A stretch of 64,000 nt of DNA from positions 1 through 64,000 of the forward strand of contig CAJTQX010000010.1 of NCBI GenBank assembly GCA_910578425.1, written 5' to 3'. Position 1 is the stretch's first letter, and the number at the start of each line of letters is the position of its first letter. The position numbers and the translations under genes are program-made. The notes beneath the pieces were generated by a model. That model saw only the letters and a program-made list of their open reading frames with translations, was not told where the DNA came from and searched no databases. Source of the stretch: an uncultured Anaerotignum sp. (GTDB lineage: Bacteria > Bacillota > Clostridia > Lachnospirales > Anaerotignaceae). Shown in pieces: positions 8,226 through 16,317 of the stretch.

Positions 8226-8852
8226 TCACTTCGTTCCGAATATCCTGTCCCCTGCATCGCCCAGCCCGGGTACGATATACCCATGCTCGTTGAGCATGCC
8301 GTCATATGCCGCGGCATAAATATCCACATCAGGATGCGCCGCCTGCACTTTTTTCACGCCCTCCGGCGCGGCCAATATACAGAGGAAAATGATTTTTTTC
8401 ACACCTTTTTCTTTCAAAAAACCGATTGCAGCCTCCGCCGTACCGCCCGTTGCCAGCATCGGGTCAGTCAGAAAAACCGTCCGTTCCGCAACGTCCGTTG
8501 GCAGCTTGCAGTAATATTCCACAGGCTTCAGCGTCTGGGGGTCACGATAAAGCCCGATATGCCCGATTTTTGCCGTAGGCATCAGCCGCAGAAGGCCCTC
8601 CGTCATACCGATTCCCGCGCGAAGTATCGGCACGATCGCCAGCTTCGTGTCAATTGTCCGGCACTGCGCAGCAGCCACAGGCGTCTCCACAATGATCTCC
8701 GTCAGCGGCAGGTCACGCGTTGCCTCATAGGACAGCAGCATGGCAACCTCCCCGATCATCTCGCGAAATTCCTTCGCCCCCGTTTCTTTATTGCGCAGCA
8801 TGGACATTTTGCTCTGAATCAGCGGGTGTTCCGAAACAAAAAATTTACTCAT
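8226..8852 (-). CDS. upp: Uracil phosphoribosyltransferase
   Basis: The 208-residue enzyme salvages uracil to UMP with PRPP. It starts MSKFFVSEHPLIQSKM and carries ILRAGIGMTEGLL, the PRPP-binding loop DPMLATGGTAEAA and the C-terminal PGLGDAGDRIFGT uracil pocket. The ATG at 8852 is preceded by GAGGAG, which overlaps the end of rpiB, so the pair is likely coupled. It lies downstream of sua5 and rpiB in one leftward operon. Confidence 0.97.
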   Translation of the reverse strand: MSKFFVSEHPLIQSKMSMLRNKETGAKEFREMIGEVAMLLSYEATRDLPLTEIIVETPVAAAQCRTIDTKLAIVPILRAGIGMTEGLLRLMPTAKIGHIGLYRDPQTLKPVEYYCKLPTDVAERTVFLTDPMLATGGTAEAAIGFLKEKGVKKIIFLCILAAPEGVKKVQAAHPDVDIYAAAYDGMLNEHGYIVPGLGDAGDRIFGTK

Positions 8853-8859
8853 GGCTCGC

Positions 8860-9288
8860 TCACTCCTCAATCTGCCGGATTCTTCTGATATGGCGTTCAT
8901 CGTTGGAAAACGGCGTTTCCAGAAAGGCTTTCAGAATTTCCAGCGCAAGCCCCGGCCCCGTCACGCGCGCGCCCATCGCAAGAATATTCGCGTCGTTATG
9001 CTCCCTTGTCGCTTTTGCTGAAAAAACATCGCCACATAAAGCCGCGCGGATTCCTTTCACCTTATTTGCAGCAATGGAAATGCCGATACCTGTACCGCAG
9101 ATCAGTATGCCCTTTTCACATTCGCCGTCTGCCACAGCATGCGCCACCTGCTTTGCGTAAGCGGGATAGTCCACAGATTCCTCTGAGAACGTCCCAAAAT
9201 TTTTGTATGCAATTCCATTTTCATCCAGATATTTGATGATTTCCTTCATCAGCGGATACCCGCCGTGGTCACAGCCCAACGCTATCAT
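8860..9288 (-). CDS. rpiB: Ribose-5-phosphate isomerase B
   Basis: The 142-residue enzyme interconverts ribose 5-phosphate and ribulose 5-phosphate. It starts MIALGCDHGGYPLMKE and has the active-site loop ILICGTGIGISIAANK with the catalytic Cys, plus REHNDANILAMGAR. The length is normal. Its ATG overlaps the stop of sua5 (ATGA). Confidence 0.95.
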   Translation of the reverse strand: MIALGCDHGGYPLMKEIIKYLDENGIAYKNFGTFSEESVDYPAYAKQVAHAVADGECEKGILICGTGIGISIAANKVKGIRAALCGDVFSAKATREHNDANILAMGARVTGPGLALEILKAFLETPFSNDERHIRRIRQIEE

Positions 9289-10358
9289 GATTCCTCTCCT
9301 CTTTCCTCCGCGTCAATCGCGCGGTATCCCGCCGCCTTATTCAGGCGGTTCATAATTGCCATTCCTTCCCCATCCTCCGGAAATACCTCGGCATATACCT
9401 TGTCCATGCCAAGAAAATCAAATTTACGCAGCGTTTTGAACAGGTTCGAGCCGATTTCCTCCGGCTTCTCCCTGCTGCCCAGAGAAAGCACAGCGTCCGC
9501 GCGGTAAAGCTCTTCGGTTTCCGCCGTTGCCATCACGCCGATGGTCTTTCCAGCATTCCGTTCCGCCTCCGCCAGACGGTTGATGCACGCTGTCACAGCC
9601 CCCCTGCTGCCGCGTACAAGCCAGACCTCGGCCTTCGGCGCGTAATGTGTATATTTCATTCCCGGAGCCTTCGGACGAAACTCGCCCTCCGGTTTTGAAA
9701 GTATTGCCGGATCAACGGCAATTTCTCCCACTACAGCCTCCAGCATTTCCTTTGTCACCGCACCGGGGCGCAGTATCATCGGCTTTTCAACGGAAACGTC
9801 TACAATCGTTGATTCCAGTCCCCATTCCGCCGCACCGCCGTCAACGATCATGTCAATTTTCCCCGTAAGGTCAAATTCCACATGAGAGGCGCGTGTCGGA
9901 CTGGGCTTACCGGAGGAATTCGCGCTGGGCGCGGCAATCGGCACACCTGCCGCCCTGATGATTGCCCGCGCGACAGGATGGGACGGAAAACGCACCGCCA
10001 CCGTATCCAAACCGCCTGTTGTACGCATCGGCACGATATCCGTTTTGGGGAATATCAGCGTCAGAGGTCCGGGCCAAAATGCGTCCATCAGCTTTTTCGC
10101 CGCCGGAGAAACCTCCCGCACAATCCGCGCAAGCTCCTCCCGTTCGGAAATATGAAGAATCAGCGGATTGTCGGAAGGACGCCCTTTTGCCAGATAAATT
10201 TTCCGGCACGCTTCCTCGTCCAGGCCATTGCCGCCCAGCCCATAGACCGTTTCTGTCGGAAACGCCACCAAACCGCCCGCGCGCAGAATTTCTGCGGCTT
10301 TTTGGATGACCTCCGCCGCCGGACGGGCAGGGTCAGCCTGTTCCACTATCGTTTTCAT
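9285..10358 (-). CDS. L-threonylcarbamoyladenylate synthase (Sua5 type)
   Basis: The 357-residue protein has an N-terminal YrdC fold (about 1-210; GLVAFPTETVYGLGGN and the basic KGRPSDNPLI) and a C-terminal Sua5 domain (about 240-355) starting after APGMKYTHYAPKAEV. It makes threonylcarbamoyl-AMP for the t6A modification at tRNA position 37. The ATG at 10358 begins one base after the stop of the SEC-C gene, suggesting coupling; earlier in-frame codons lie inside that gene. It continues into rpiB with a four-base overlap. Confidence 0.94.
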   Translation of the reverse strand: MKTIVEQADPARPAAEVIQKAAEILRAGGLVAFPTETVYGLGGNGLDEEACRKIYLAKGRPSDNPLILHISEREELARIVREVSPAAKKLMDAFWPGPLTLIFPKTDIVPMRTTGGLDTVAVRFPSHPVARAIIRAAGVPIAAPSANSSGKPSPTRASHVEFDLTGKIDMIVDGGAAEWGLESTIVDVSVEKPMILRPGAVTKEMLEAVVGEIAVDPAILSKPEGEFRPKAPGMKYTHYAPKAEVWLVRGSRGAVTACINRLAEAERNAGKTIGVMATAETEELYRADAVLSLGSREKPEEIGSNLFKTLRKFDFLGMDKVYAEVFPEDGEGMAIMNRLNKAAGYRAIDAEERGEES

Positions 10359-10359
10359 A

Positions 10360-10860
10360 TTACAGATTCGCCCCACAGCATTTTTTGTATTTTTTGCCGC
10401 TGCCGCAAGGGCAGGGATCGTTGCGTCCAACCTTCGTACCTTTTACCACAGTACGGGACCGTTTCTGTTCCAGCGTCAGGCGTTTGCGTGTATCCGCGTC
10501 AAAAATACCATCCCACTGGGGCAGCGTAAACAGATGTTCCGCGCGGTATTCCACCATTTTCTTGAACAGGCTTTCAAAATCAATGGTCAGTGTGATATCG
10601 CTGTCCTCTGTCAGCGTTTCCATTTCGTAGTTTTCAGGCACCGCGTCATGAATCCCATCCACAAACGCGACAATCTCCTCAGCAGTCATACCGAAACGCT
10701 GTGCCAGCTCGGAAACCCTGCCTTCCAGTTTTCCGACCTTTTCGCCAATGATGTATTCATAAATGCGCTGTTCCTTAGGCAGGTAATCCTCCCAGACGCC
10801 CTCTATACTTCTGCCATCCTTGGAAAATGCCTTCTCCATCCAGTTCTCATACAAACTCAT
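10360..10860 (-). CDS. SEC-C motif protein of unknown function
   Basis: This 166-residue protein is mostly acidic and helical. It ends in a SEC-C zinc-binding motif, GRNDPCPCGSGKKYKKCCG, the same motif found at the C-terminus of SecA. No SecA ATPase domain is present. The central part (LAQRFGMTAEEIVAFVDGI) fits a small helical domain. GGAGGAG precedes the ATG and a good promoter lies about 75 bases upstream, so this is the first gene of the sua5-rpiB-upp operon. Its substrate is unknown. Confidence 0.8.
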   Translation of the reverse strand: MSLYENWMEKAFSKDGRSIEGVWEDYLPKEQRIYEYIIGEKVGKLEGRVSELAQRFGMTAEEIVAFVDGIHDAVPENYEMETLTEDSDITLTIDFESLFKKMVEYRAEHLFTLPQWDGIFDADTRKRLTLEQKRSRTVVKGTKVGRNDPCPCGSGKKYKKCCGANL

Positions 10861-10934
10861 GTTGTTTCTCTCCTCCTATATGATGATTTGATTTTTGTCT
10901 GTCAATTTTTGTGCAGAACACTCCACTCTCTGCA

Positions 10935-10963
10935 ATCATAATATAATTTCCCGCGGTTTGCAA
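10935..10963 (-). promoter_or_regulatory. Promoter of the SEC-C/sua5/rpiB/upp operon
   Basis: On the minus strand TTGCAA (10963-10958) and TATGAT (10940-10935) are separated by 17 bases. A second weaker -35-like TTGACA lies between it and the gene. Confidence 0.55.
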
Positions 10964-10980
10964 CAAAAAATACAAAATTA

Positions 10981-11097
10981 AAGGCTGCAAGACTCTGCCA
11001 TGCCCCCGCAAGCCAGTCTGCACTTTGCTTCGCGAAGCCGCCTGAGGCGTCCGGGCTTCTTTCCGGTGCCTGCTGAAAAGGGCTTACCCCCTCACTT
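10981..11097 (-). repeat. Family B repeat, copy B1
   Basis: Read on the minus strand it runs AAGCCCTTTTCAG, CACCGGAAAGAAGCCCGG, GACGCC and CGCGAAGCAAAGTGC. The same order of words is found on the plus strand at 18224-18332. It contains CCGGAAAGAAG(C/T)CCGG and CTTTGC-GAA-GCAAAG-like stems. The remainder of this gap (11098-11190) has short inverted repeats only. Confidence 0.6.
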
Positions 11098-11190
11098 TAC
11101 TGCGGAAACTGCATTTTCCGAATGCAAAGTTAAGGGCAAGCCCTGAAATTCTTTCCTGTTTCCTTCATCGTGTGAAATGCGGCAAACAGG

Positions 11191-11796
11191 TTAAAGGCAG
11201 ACTTTCTGAGGCCATTCATATCCCATCGCGCGCTTTACCTCAAGTGCGCCCTCCGCCCCGACGAGCCGCTCCAGCAGCCGGAAAGCCACATACGGCGCGG
11301 TTTCAGGACAATAGGACGTAATTATGTTTCCATCCTCTGCAACGGGTACATCTACAACATTCGCACCGAATGCCGCAAGCTGTTTCTGCCTGTGCCCGCC
11401 CTGCAAATGGTAAGTTGTCGCGCATCTGCCTTTCAGTATCCCGCTCCTGCCTAATGCCAGTGCTCCAACGCATACTGCCGCAATCGTCTTTCCCTGCCTG
11501 TGAAAGGCACGTATCAGCTCCAAAAACCGTTCGTCATACGCTTCTTCATAATATCCAAATTCCGCAAAGCCGCCCGGCACCGCCAGTGCATCATAATGCT
11601 CCGCACAAACCTCGTCAATCGTTTTATCCACAATCACCGGCACGCCAAACGCGCTCACCACCTGTTTCTGAAAGCCACAGGTTTCCGCCTGCACGTCATG
11701 CCCGTAATCCGTCCGCGCCCAGCCCAGCACGTCGATAAATACGCTGAATTCCATCGTTTCAAAGCCCTTTGCCAGTAATATAAGCGTTTTTTTCAT
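11191..11796 (-). CDS. DJ-1/PfpI family protein
   Basis: The 201-residue protein has the DJ-1 flavodoxin-like fold. It starts MKKTLILLAKGFETMEFSV, has the acidic E of KGFETMEF, the ALAVPGGFAEFGY strand and the nucleophile elbow AAVCVGALALG with its Cys. Members are glyoxalases, deglycase-like enzymes or chaperones, and the exact activity cannot be told. The ATG at 11796 follows GGAGGAG. It lies 19 bases downstream of a Usp-like gene, which hints at a stress-related pair. Confidence 0.88.
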   Translation of the reverse strand: MKKTLILLAKGFETMEFSVFIDVLGWARTDYGHDVQAETCGFQKQVVSAFGVPVIVDKTIDEVCAEHYDALAVPGGFAEFGYYEEAYDERFLELIRAFHRQGKTIAAVCVGALALGRSGILKGRCATTYHLQGGHRQKQLAAFGANVVDVPVAEDGNIITSYCPETAPYVAFRLLERLVGAEGALEVKRAMGYEWPQKVCL

Positions 11797-11815
11797 TTGT
11801 TCTCCTCCTGTCGGT

Positions 11816-12280
11816 TCAGGCACCCGTCGGGCATAAGCACAGCTTTCGCCAGACCGCAGCCTTTTCCTTCCGTATCTCCTCCGGTACAAGGGTCACGCCT
11901 GTTTTCGCGGGCAGGGCCGCAAGGATATTTTCATATTCATTCGGGCGGCTCTTTTTTGCCCTGCGGGCACCCAAATCCCGCCCACAGCCCATAACAACCT
12001 GTGTCATGCCTTCCTCGCGGACAAACCGCCCAATACACGCGGCAATGTCATTTTCACTGTATATATGTACAATCCCGTCCATCCTGCCGCCAAAATCAAC
12101 CAGATTTTGCAGCAGGTTCAGAATCTCGCCGCCGTCAAAAATGCTGTCGCCCTTCTGCACATGCAGGATATGCAGTTCCCCGCCACATTCCTGCGCTACA
12201 GCCGCGCCCTGCTCTATCAAACGCAGAAACGTTTTCTGCGCAGTTACCAAAACTAATATCTTTTCCTCTTTTTTCTTCAT
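11816..12280 (-). CDS. Universal-stress-protein-like (UspA fold)
   Basis: The 154-residue protein starts with a beta strand EEKILVLVTAQKTFLRLIE and has ELHILHVQKGDS, then a second half with MTQVVMGCGRD. This is the alternating Rossmann-like UspA layout, closest to the Usp domain of sensor kinases such as KdpD. The nucleotide-binding G-x2-G-x9-G-S/T motif is not intact, so ATP binding is doubtful. Of three in-frame ATGs the one at 12280 has GGAGG at the best spacing. It is probably co-transcribed with the DJ-1 gene. Confidence 0.65.
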   Translation of the reverse strand: MKKKEEKILVLVTAQKTFLRLIEQGAAVAQECGGELHILHVQKGDSIFDGGEILNLLQNLVDFGGRMDGIVHIYSENDIAACIGRFVREEGMTQVVMGCGRDLGARRAKKSRPNEYENILAALPAKTGVTLVPEEIRKEKAAVWRKLCLCPTGA

Positions 12281-12390
12281 AAGCATTTCCTCCTTTTTCA
12301 ACACCTCACCTTTCTATTTTCTATTTTAAACGGTAATTCTTAGAAATCCCCGCTATTTTTGTTAAGAATTTCTTACAAAATCAATTTCTT

Positions 12391-12600
12391 AAGTAGTGTC
12401 GTCATGAGTCATGTATACGTATTTTCGAGCATAATTTTGTCGAATTTCAGGCAAAAATTCGCAGGCGTACCATGTGGCGCGGCATTGCCACGCCATACGG
12501 GCGGAGCCGCCAGGCAGGCGGTACGGCAGGAATTTTTAACAAAAAAGCCGACAAAATTTACCGAAAAGGCGTGTGCAGACACTTGTGACGACACTGTCTA
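12391..12600. mobile_element. MITE-like element, copy 1 (long form)
   Basis: The ends are inverted: left TAGTGTCGTCATGAGTCATG, right CTTGTGACGACACTGTCTA. The interior has CGTATTTTCGAGCATAAT, a GC-rich middle and GCGTGTGCAGACACTTG. No transposase is encoded. Same orientation as copy 2 at 13801. Confidence 0.85.
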
Positions 12601-12606
12601 ATATAC

Positions 12607-12703
12607 AAAAAAGGATTTTCCGACCTATGAGCGTCTGACTTAAGAAATCAACCTGCAAAAAAAGTTGTTTTCTTAAACCGCCGTCTTTCGGAAAATCCTT
12701 TTT
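12607..12703. terminator. Long two-tier terminator downstream of the PepSY gene
   Basis: An outer 16-base stem pairs AAAGGATTTTCCGA with TCGGAAAATCCTTT and is flanked by A and T runs. An inner stem pairs TTAAGAAA with TTTCTTAA. It can act on both strands. Confidence 0.75.
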
Positions 12704-12710
12704 ATTTCAC

Positions 12711-13781
12711 TCAGCTATGGGTTTCAGACTCCCATTCCAAAATCACGCCGGAATATGCATCTATTTCAAATTCATACTCCGTGTTCCCGCTATAAATCTT
12801 AATTTCATATTTTGCTTCGTCAAAATCGCGGTCAAGCTCCAGCTTCACCACATTCGCGGCCGTTGCCCCAGGCACCTTGGCAAGCGCAATTTCCCTTGCC
12901 TTTGCTTCGCCAATTACCACGCCCGCTTTTGAAGGAGCCGTACCATGATGCCCAGAATAATCAAATTCCAGAATATTCCCTGTAATCGCGTCAATTTCAT
13001 ATTCATATTCCGCGCTGCCGGAAAAAAACTCAACCTTGTAAATCTGGCGGTCATCGTCCCGCGTCAGCCTCTGCTGGGTAAACGTTACCTGGCTGGCAGT
13101 CAGCCCTGCGTGCGCCAAAGCCCTGCTTTTCGCGGTTTCCGCGGTTATCACGCCAGCAGCAGTATTATTCTCGGCGGGACTGGTCACAAAGCTGTCAGCA
13201 TCCGTTACCTGTATCCCTGTCATACCGGAAAGCGACGCTGTTTTTGTGTCGTTGTCCCATGTTACATTTTTGCCCATCAGTTCACCAATGGCACGCAGCG
13301 GCAGATAGGTCGAACCATTATACAGCAGCGGGAACACCGTATTGCCGCTTGCATCAGTAAAGCCGCGCTTTACGCCCTCCACCATAATCGTAAATTCCGG
13401 ACAAACCTGCACAGAAACGCTCTGCGCTTTCGTCCAGACATCCAGTATGCCTTTGGTCGGGCTGGTTGTCCGAATACCGGCGATAGATACCGTTTGGGTG
13501 GTCTGGTCCCAGTTTACATTTTTACCCATCAGCTCGCCTATGGCACGCAGCGGCAGATAAGTCGAGCCGTTATACACCAGCGGATGCATTTCGCTGCCTG
13601 ACGCACTGTAAAACGTCTGCTCCACACCGTCCACAACAATATGGTACTGTGGCGAAAGCCTTGCTGTTGCAGGCGTTGCGCCCAGCGCGCTTGTATGGCA
13701 GACGAATGTTCCTGCCAGCAGCGCGGCAGAAAGCAGATATGCCTGTGTTTTCCTCATTCTCTTTTTTCCGTTCATTGCCAT
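12711..13781 (-). CDS. Exported protein with two copper-amine-oxidase-N domains and two PepSY domains
   Basis: The 356-residue protein begins with a signal peptide (basic NGKKRMRKTQ, then a hydrophobic stretch to about residue 34). Two near-identical copper_amine_oxidN1 modules follow (about 45-100 and 120-180), each with YNGSTYLPLRAIGELMGK. Two PepSY-like modules (about 210-275 and 285-355) share EYE(Y/F)EIDA-x-(T/S)-G-x-ILE. Neither module is catalytic; such proteins are surface or secreted and often linked to cell-wall or protease inhibition, so this is likely an exported binding protein. GGAGGG precedes the first ATG. The gene is bracketed by two same-oriented MITE-like copies. Confidence 0.85.
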   Translation of the reverse strand: MAMNGKKRMRKTQAYLLSAALLAGTFVCHTSALGATPATARLSPQYHIVVDGVEQTFYSASGSEMHPLVYNGSTYLPLRAIGELMGKNVNWDQTTQTVSIAGIRTTSPTKGILDVWTKAQSVSVQVCPEFTIMVEGVKRGFTDASGNTVFPLLYNGSTYLPLRAIGELMGKNVTWDNDTKTASLSGMTGIQVTDADSFVTSPAENNTAAGVITAETAKSRALAHAGLTASQVTFTQQRLTRDDDRQIYKVEFFSGSAEYEYEIDAITGNILEFDYSGHHGTAPSKAGVVIGEAKAREIALAKVPGATAANVVKLELDRDFDEAKYEIKIYSGNTEYEFEIDAYSGVILEWESETHS

Positions 13782-13800
13782 GTCTATCCCTCCGTTTCTT

Positions 13801-13993
13801 CAGGCAGTATCGTCATGCGTTATGTATACGTATTTTCGAGCATAATTTTGTCGGATTTCAGACAAAAATTCACAGACGTACCATGTGGCGCGGCATTGCC
13901 GCCAGGCAGGCGGTACGGCAGGAATTTTTAACGAAAAAGCCGACAAAATTTGCCGGAAAGGCGTGTGCAGATACTTGTAACGACACTGCTTAA
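13801..13993. mobile_element. MITE-like element, copy 2 (long form)
   Basis: Left end CAGGCAGTATCGTCATG, right end TAACGACACTGCTTAAG. The interior matches copy 1 apart from a shorter GC-rich middle. It begins 20 bases upstream of the PepSY gene start, so it forms that gene's immediate 5' flank. Confidence 0.85.
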
Positions 13994-13999
13994 GTTAAA

Positions 14000-14070
14000 C
14001 CCTGCGCGGAAGACCTTGAGGGCTCCGCCCTCAAACCTGATAGTCAACCGCATTTCATGCGACTTGAAAT
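14000..14070 (+). repeat. Partial family A-like hairpin repeat
   Basis: AAACCCTGCGCGG is followed by the stem TTGAGGGCTCCGCCCTCAA and by CGCATTTCATGCG. It abuts the MITE-like copy 2. Bases 14071-14135 show nothing further. Confidence 0.45.
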
Positions 14071-14135
14071 ACAGATTTATCCGCGATTCGTTCAGAAAAC
14101 GCAATTTTCTGTGGTTTTAATACTTCCCGCAGTCT

Positions 14136-14813
14136 TTACTGCTTTTCGTGCATCATGCGCAGTATGCTTTCTGTCTGAAACTTAATATGGCTGTGGGCAA
14201 CAGTAGAGCCTTCCTCCGAATCCCTGTTTTCGATTGCACGAATAATGCTCCTGTGATGCGCCACAATCGTTGTCATCACAGAATCCTGCTTGGCATGCGC
14301 CATGCGATAGCGGTAAAGCTGTATCCGCAGATTCCGGAACATCTGTATCAGCTTAACATTTTCCGTCGACTCAAATATCGCGTCATGAAATTCCTCGTCG
14401 ATTTCTACAAAACGCTCTACATCCCGCTCCGAAACCGCCTGCTCAAAATCGGCCTCCATCGCTTTCAGCTTCTGCAAATCCTCCCGTTTCATTTTCTTGC
14501 AGGCAAGAGAGGTTGCCAGCCCTTCCAGCGCGCTGCGCACCTCCAGAATATCCACAATGTCTTTTTCACTCATATCCAGCACCTGCGCTCCTTTGCGCGG
14601 CACAAGCTCAACAAGGTTTTCCAGTTCCAGCATACGCAGAGCTTCTCGCACAGGTGTACGGCTCACCCCCAATTTATCCGCCAGCTGGTTTTCCATCAGC
14701 CGCTCCCCCGGCAGCAGCTTGCCTGTAAGTATCGCGTCCCGCAGGGTATTAAACACAACATCCCGCAGGGGCAGATATTCATTCGTATTGATATTAAACT
14801 TTGTTTCTGTCAT
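14136..14813 (-). CDS. GntR/FCD-family transcriptional regulator
   Basis: The 225-residue protein has an N-terminal GntR winged helix (about 10-75: LADKLGVSRTPVREALRMLE) and a C-terminal all-helical FCD domain (about 85-215). The metal-binding Asp/His set of FCD proteins is plausible in FVEIDEEFHDAIF and AHHRSIIRAIENRD. The ligand is unknown. Its start lies within the last codons of ispE (20-base overlap), so the two are co-expressed; this ispE-gntR pairing occurs in other Clostridia. Confidence 0.9.
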   Translation of the reverse strand: MTETKFNINTNEYLPLRDVVFNTLRDAILTGKLLPGERLMENQLADKLGVSRTPVREALRMLELENLVELVPRKGAQVLDMSEKDIVDILEVRSALEGLATSLACKKMKREDLQKLKAMEADFEQAVSERDVERFVEIDEEFHDAIFESTENVKLIQMFRNLRIQLYRYRMAHAKQDSVMTTIVAHHRSIIRAIENRDSEEGSTVAHSHIKFQTESILRMMHEKQ

Positions 14814-15708
14814 GTTTCTCTTCTCCTTTCCATTCCTTCGCCGTTCGATAAATCCCCGTTACAAAACACTCTTTCAGCGAAAACTCCCGTTTCATCTGCT
14901 CCGCAGCCTGTTCCGCACGGCTTTTTTCCGTAAAAAGCGCGAACACCGTTGGTCCGCTCCCGCTCATCAGCGCGCCCTCCGCGCCAAGCTCCATAAACCG
15001 CCGTTTTATCTCTCCAATCTCAGGGTGCATGGGAATCGTGACGCTTTCCAGCACATTGCACAACAGTTTCCCCATCTGCGGCACATCGCGCCGTTTCATT
15101 GCCCGCAGCATACTCTCCGTATCCGGACGCGCTCCTATCTCCTGCCAGCGCAGCTTTTGATAAACTGTCGCTGTGGAAACGCTCACCGGCAGCTTTGCCA
15201 GAACAACTTTGCAGAACGGACAGGGACGCTCCACAGGTTTGAGGATATCGCCAACGCCTTCCGCCAGCACCGTCCCCCTGCGCACACAGTAAGGAATATC
15301 CGAGCCAAGCATACCCGCAAGTTCCTCCAGCTGCCGTTCCGAAAGTCCCAAATCAAACAGGCGGTTCATACCCACCAGCACAGCCGCACAGTCCGCACTG
15401 CCGCCGGCCAGCCCCGCTGCCACAGGGATACGCTTATCTATCTCGATAAAAACACCGTCTCCAATGCCGAAACGCTTCCGCATCAGATCCGCCGCTTTCC
15501 ACGCAAGATTTCTCTCATCCACAGGCAGCCAGAACAGATTCGTTTTCACTTTTATCCTTTGTTTTGCGATTCGCTTCATGTAGACCCCATCGTACAGGCT
15601 GAGCGTCTGCATGATCGTCCTCAGTTCATGGTAGCCATCCGGGCGTTTTCCGGTCACATCCAGTGTCAAATTGATTTTAGCCCGCGCCTTCAGCCTGATT
15701 TCGTCCAC
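14794..15708 (-). CDS. ispE: 4-diphosphocytidyl-2-C-methyl-D-erythritol kinase
   Basis: The 304-residue GHMP kinase has the start LKARAKINLTLDVTGKRPDG, the ATP-binding loop PVAAGLAGGSADCAA (about residue 95) and the C-terminal SGSGPTVFALF. It phosphorylates CDP-methylerythritol in the MEP route to isoprenoids. The length is normal. The C-terminal tail KGEEKHDRNKV runs over the gntR start and is probably not functional. Upstream 15709-15940 it faces the riboflavin operon; a TATACT -10-like hexamer is present but no clear -35. Confidence 0.96.
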   Translation of the reverse strand: MDEIRLKARAKINLTLDVTGKRPDGYHELRTIMQTLSLYDGVYMKRIAKQRIKVKTNLFWLPVDERNLAWKAADLMRKRFGIGDGVFIEIDKRIPVAAGLAGGSADCAAVLVGMNRLFDLGLSERQLEELAGMLGSDIPYCVRRGTVLAEGVGDILKPVERPCPFCKVVLAKLPVSVSTATVYQKLRWQEIGARPDTESMLRAMKRRDVPQMGKLLCNVLESVTIPMHPEIGEIKRRFMELGAEGALMSGSGPTVFALFTEKSRAEQAAEQMKREFSLKECFVTGIYRTAKEWKGEEKHDRNKV

Positions 15709-15941
15709 CGTAGTTCCCTCGTCTTTCGTTCTCTAATGTCAATACAGTATACAATATTTCTTACATTGTACCTCATTTTGCACAAAGATACAATCGCAAT
15801 CTTCCACAAAAAAAATTTTCGCGGAATTTGTCCAAAATAGCTAAAAATAAATGGATAACCGCCAAAAACCGGCCTCCGAATGCGGGATTCCGCCATCTTT
15901 CGGAAGCCCTTGGAAAGGTTCAAAATCTCTGAAATTCCTAC

Positions 15942-15969
15942 TTGCTTTTTTCAAAAAAAGTGCTATACT
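15942..15969 (+). promoter_or_regulatory. Promoter of the riboflavin operon
   Basis: TTGCTT (15942-15947) and TATACT (15964-15969) are 16 bases apart, about 20 bases before the FMN riboswitch. Confidence 0.6.
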
Positions 15970-15987
15970 GGTTTTGTAAAAAGAACA

Positions 15988-16122
15988 GAACCTCTTCAGG
16001 GCAGGGTGAAATTCCCGATCGGCGGTAAAGTCCGCGAGCGTGAAAGCGCAGGATTTGGCGTTTGTCCAAATCAGGATTTGGTGAAATTCCAAAACCGACA
16101 GTATAGTCTGGATGGAAGAAGA
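15988..16122 (+). ncRNA. FMN riboswitch (RFN element)
   Basis: The conserved words appear in order: TTCAGGGCAGGGTGAAATTC, CGGCGGTAAAGTCCGCGAGC, GATTTGGTGAAATTCC, AAAACCGACAGT and TAGTCTGGATGGAAGAAGA. FMN binding should favour termination upstream of ribD. The middle (GCGTTTGTCCAAATC) is the variable paired region. Confidence 0.97.
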
Positions 16123-16136
16123 GCATTGCAGAGACC

Positions 16137-16250
16137 TTCAAACGGTCTTTCCGGTTTTACATGTTTTTTTGCGTGCCGGTTTTCCGTTTGAACGGTTTGT
16201 TTTGATTGTTTTCTATGCCCTGTATGTATTATAACATACAGGCTTTTTAT
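16137..16250 (+). terminator. FMN riboswitch expression platform and terminator
   Basis: Two hairpins follow the aptamer. The first pairs TTCAAACGG (16137-16145) with CCGTTTGAA (16184-16192). The second is a perfect CCTGTATGT/ACATACAGG stem (16219-16242) followed by a T-run, a classical terminator placed about 70 bases before ribD. Confidence 0.8.
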
Positions 16251-16317
16251 TTCCGCACATGAAAACATCCCCTTCCTCCGCCTTTCCCGCCCTGTTTGGA
16301 AAGGAAGTGTCCACCCC

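Noticed and set aside
12359..12378. Rex-like operator TTGTTAAGAATTTCTTACAA before the Usp gene
   Set aside because: The symmetry is imperfect and the gene is not a typical Rex target; recorded only as a possibility.
12409..12594. Short ORFs inside the MITE-like copies (ending ...KIMLENTYT)
   Set aside because: They come from the repeat itself, differ in frame between copies and have no ribosome-binding site.
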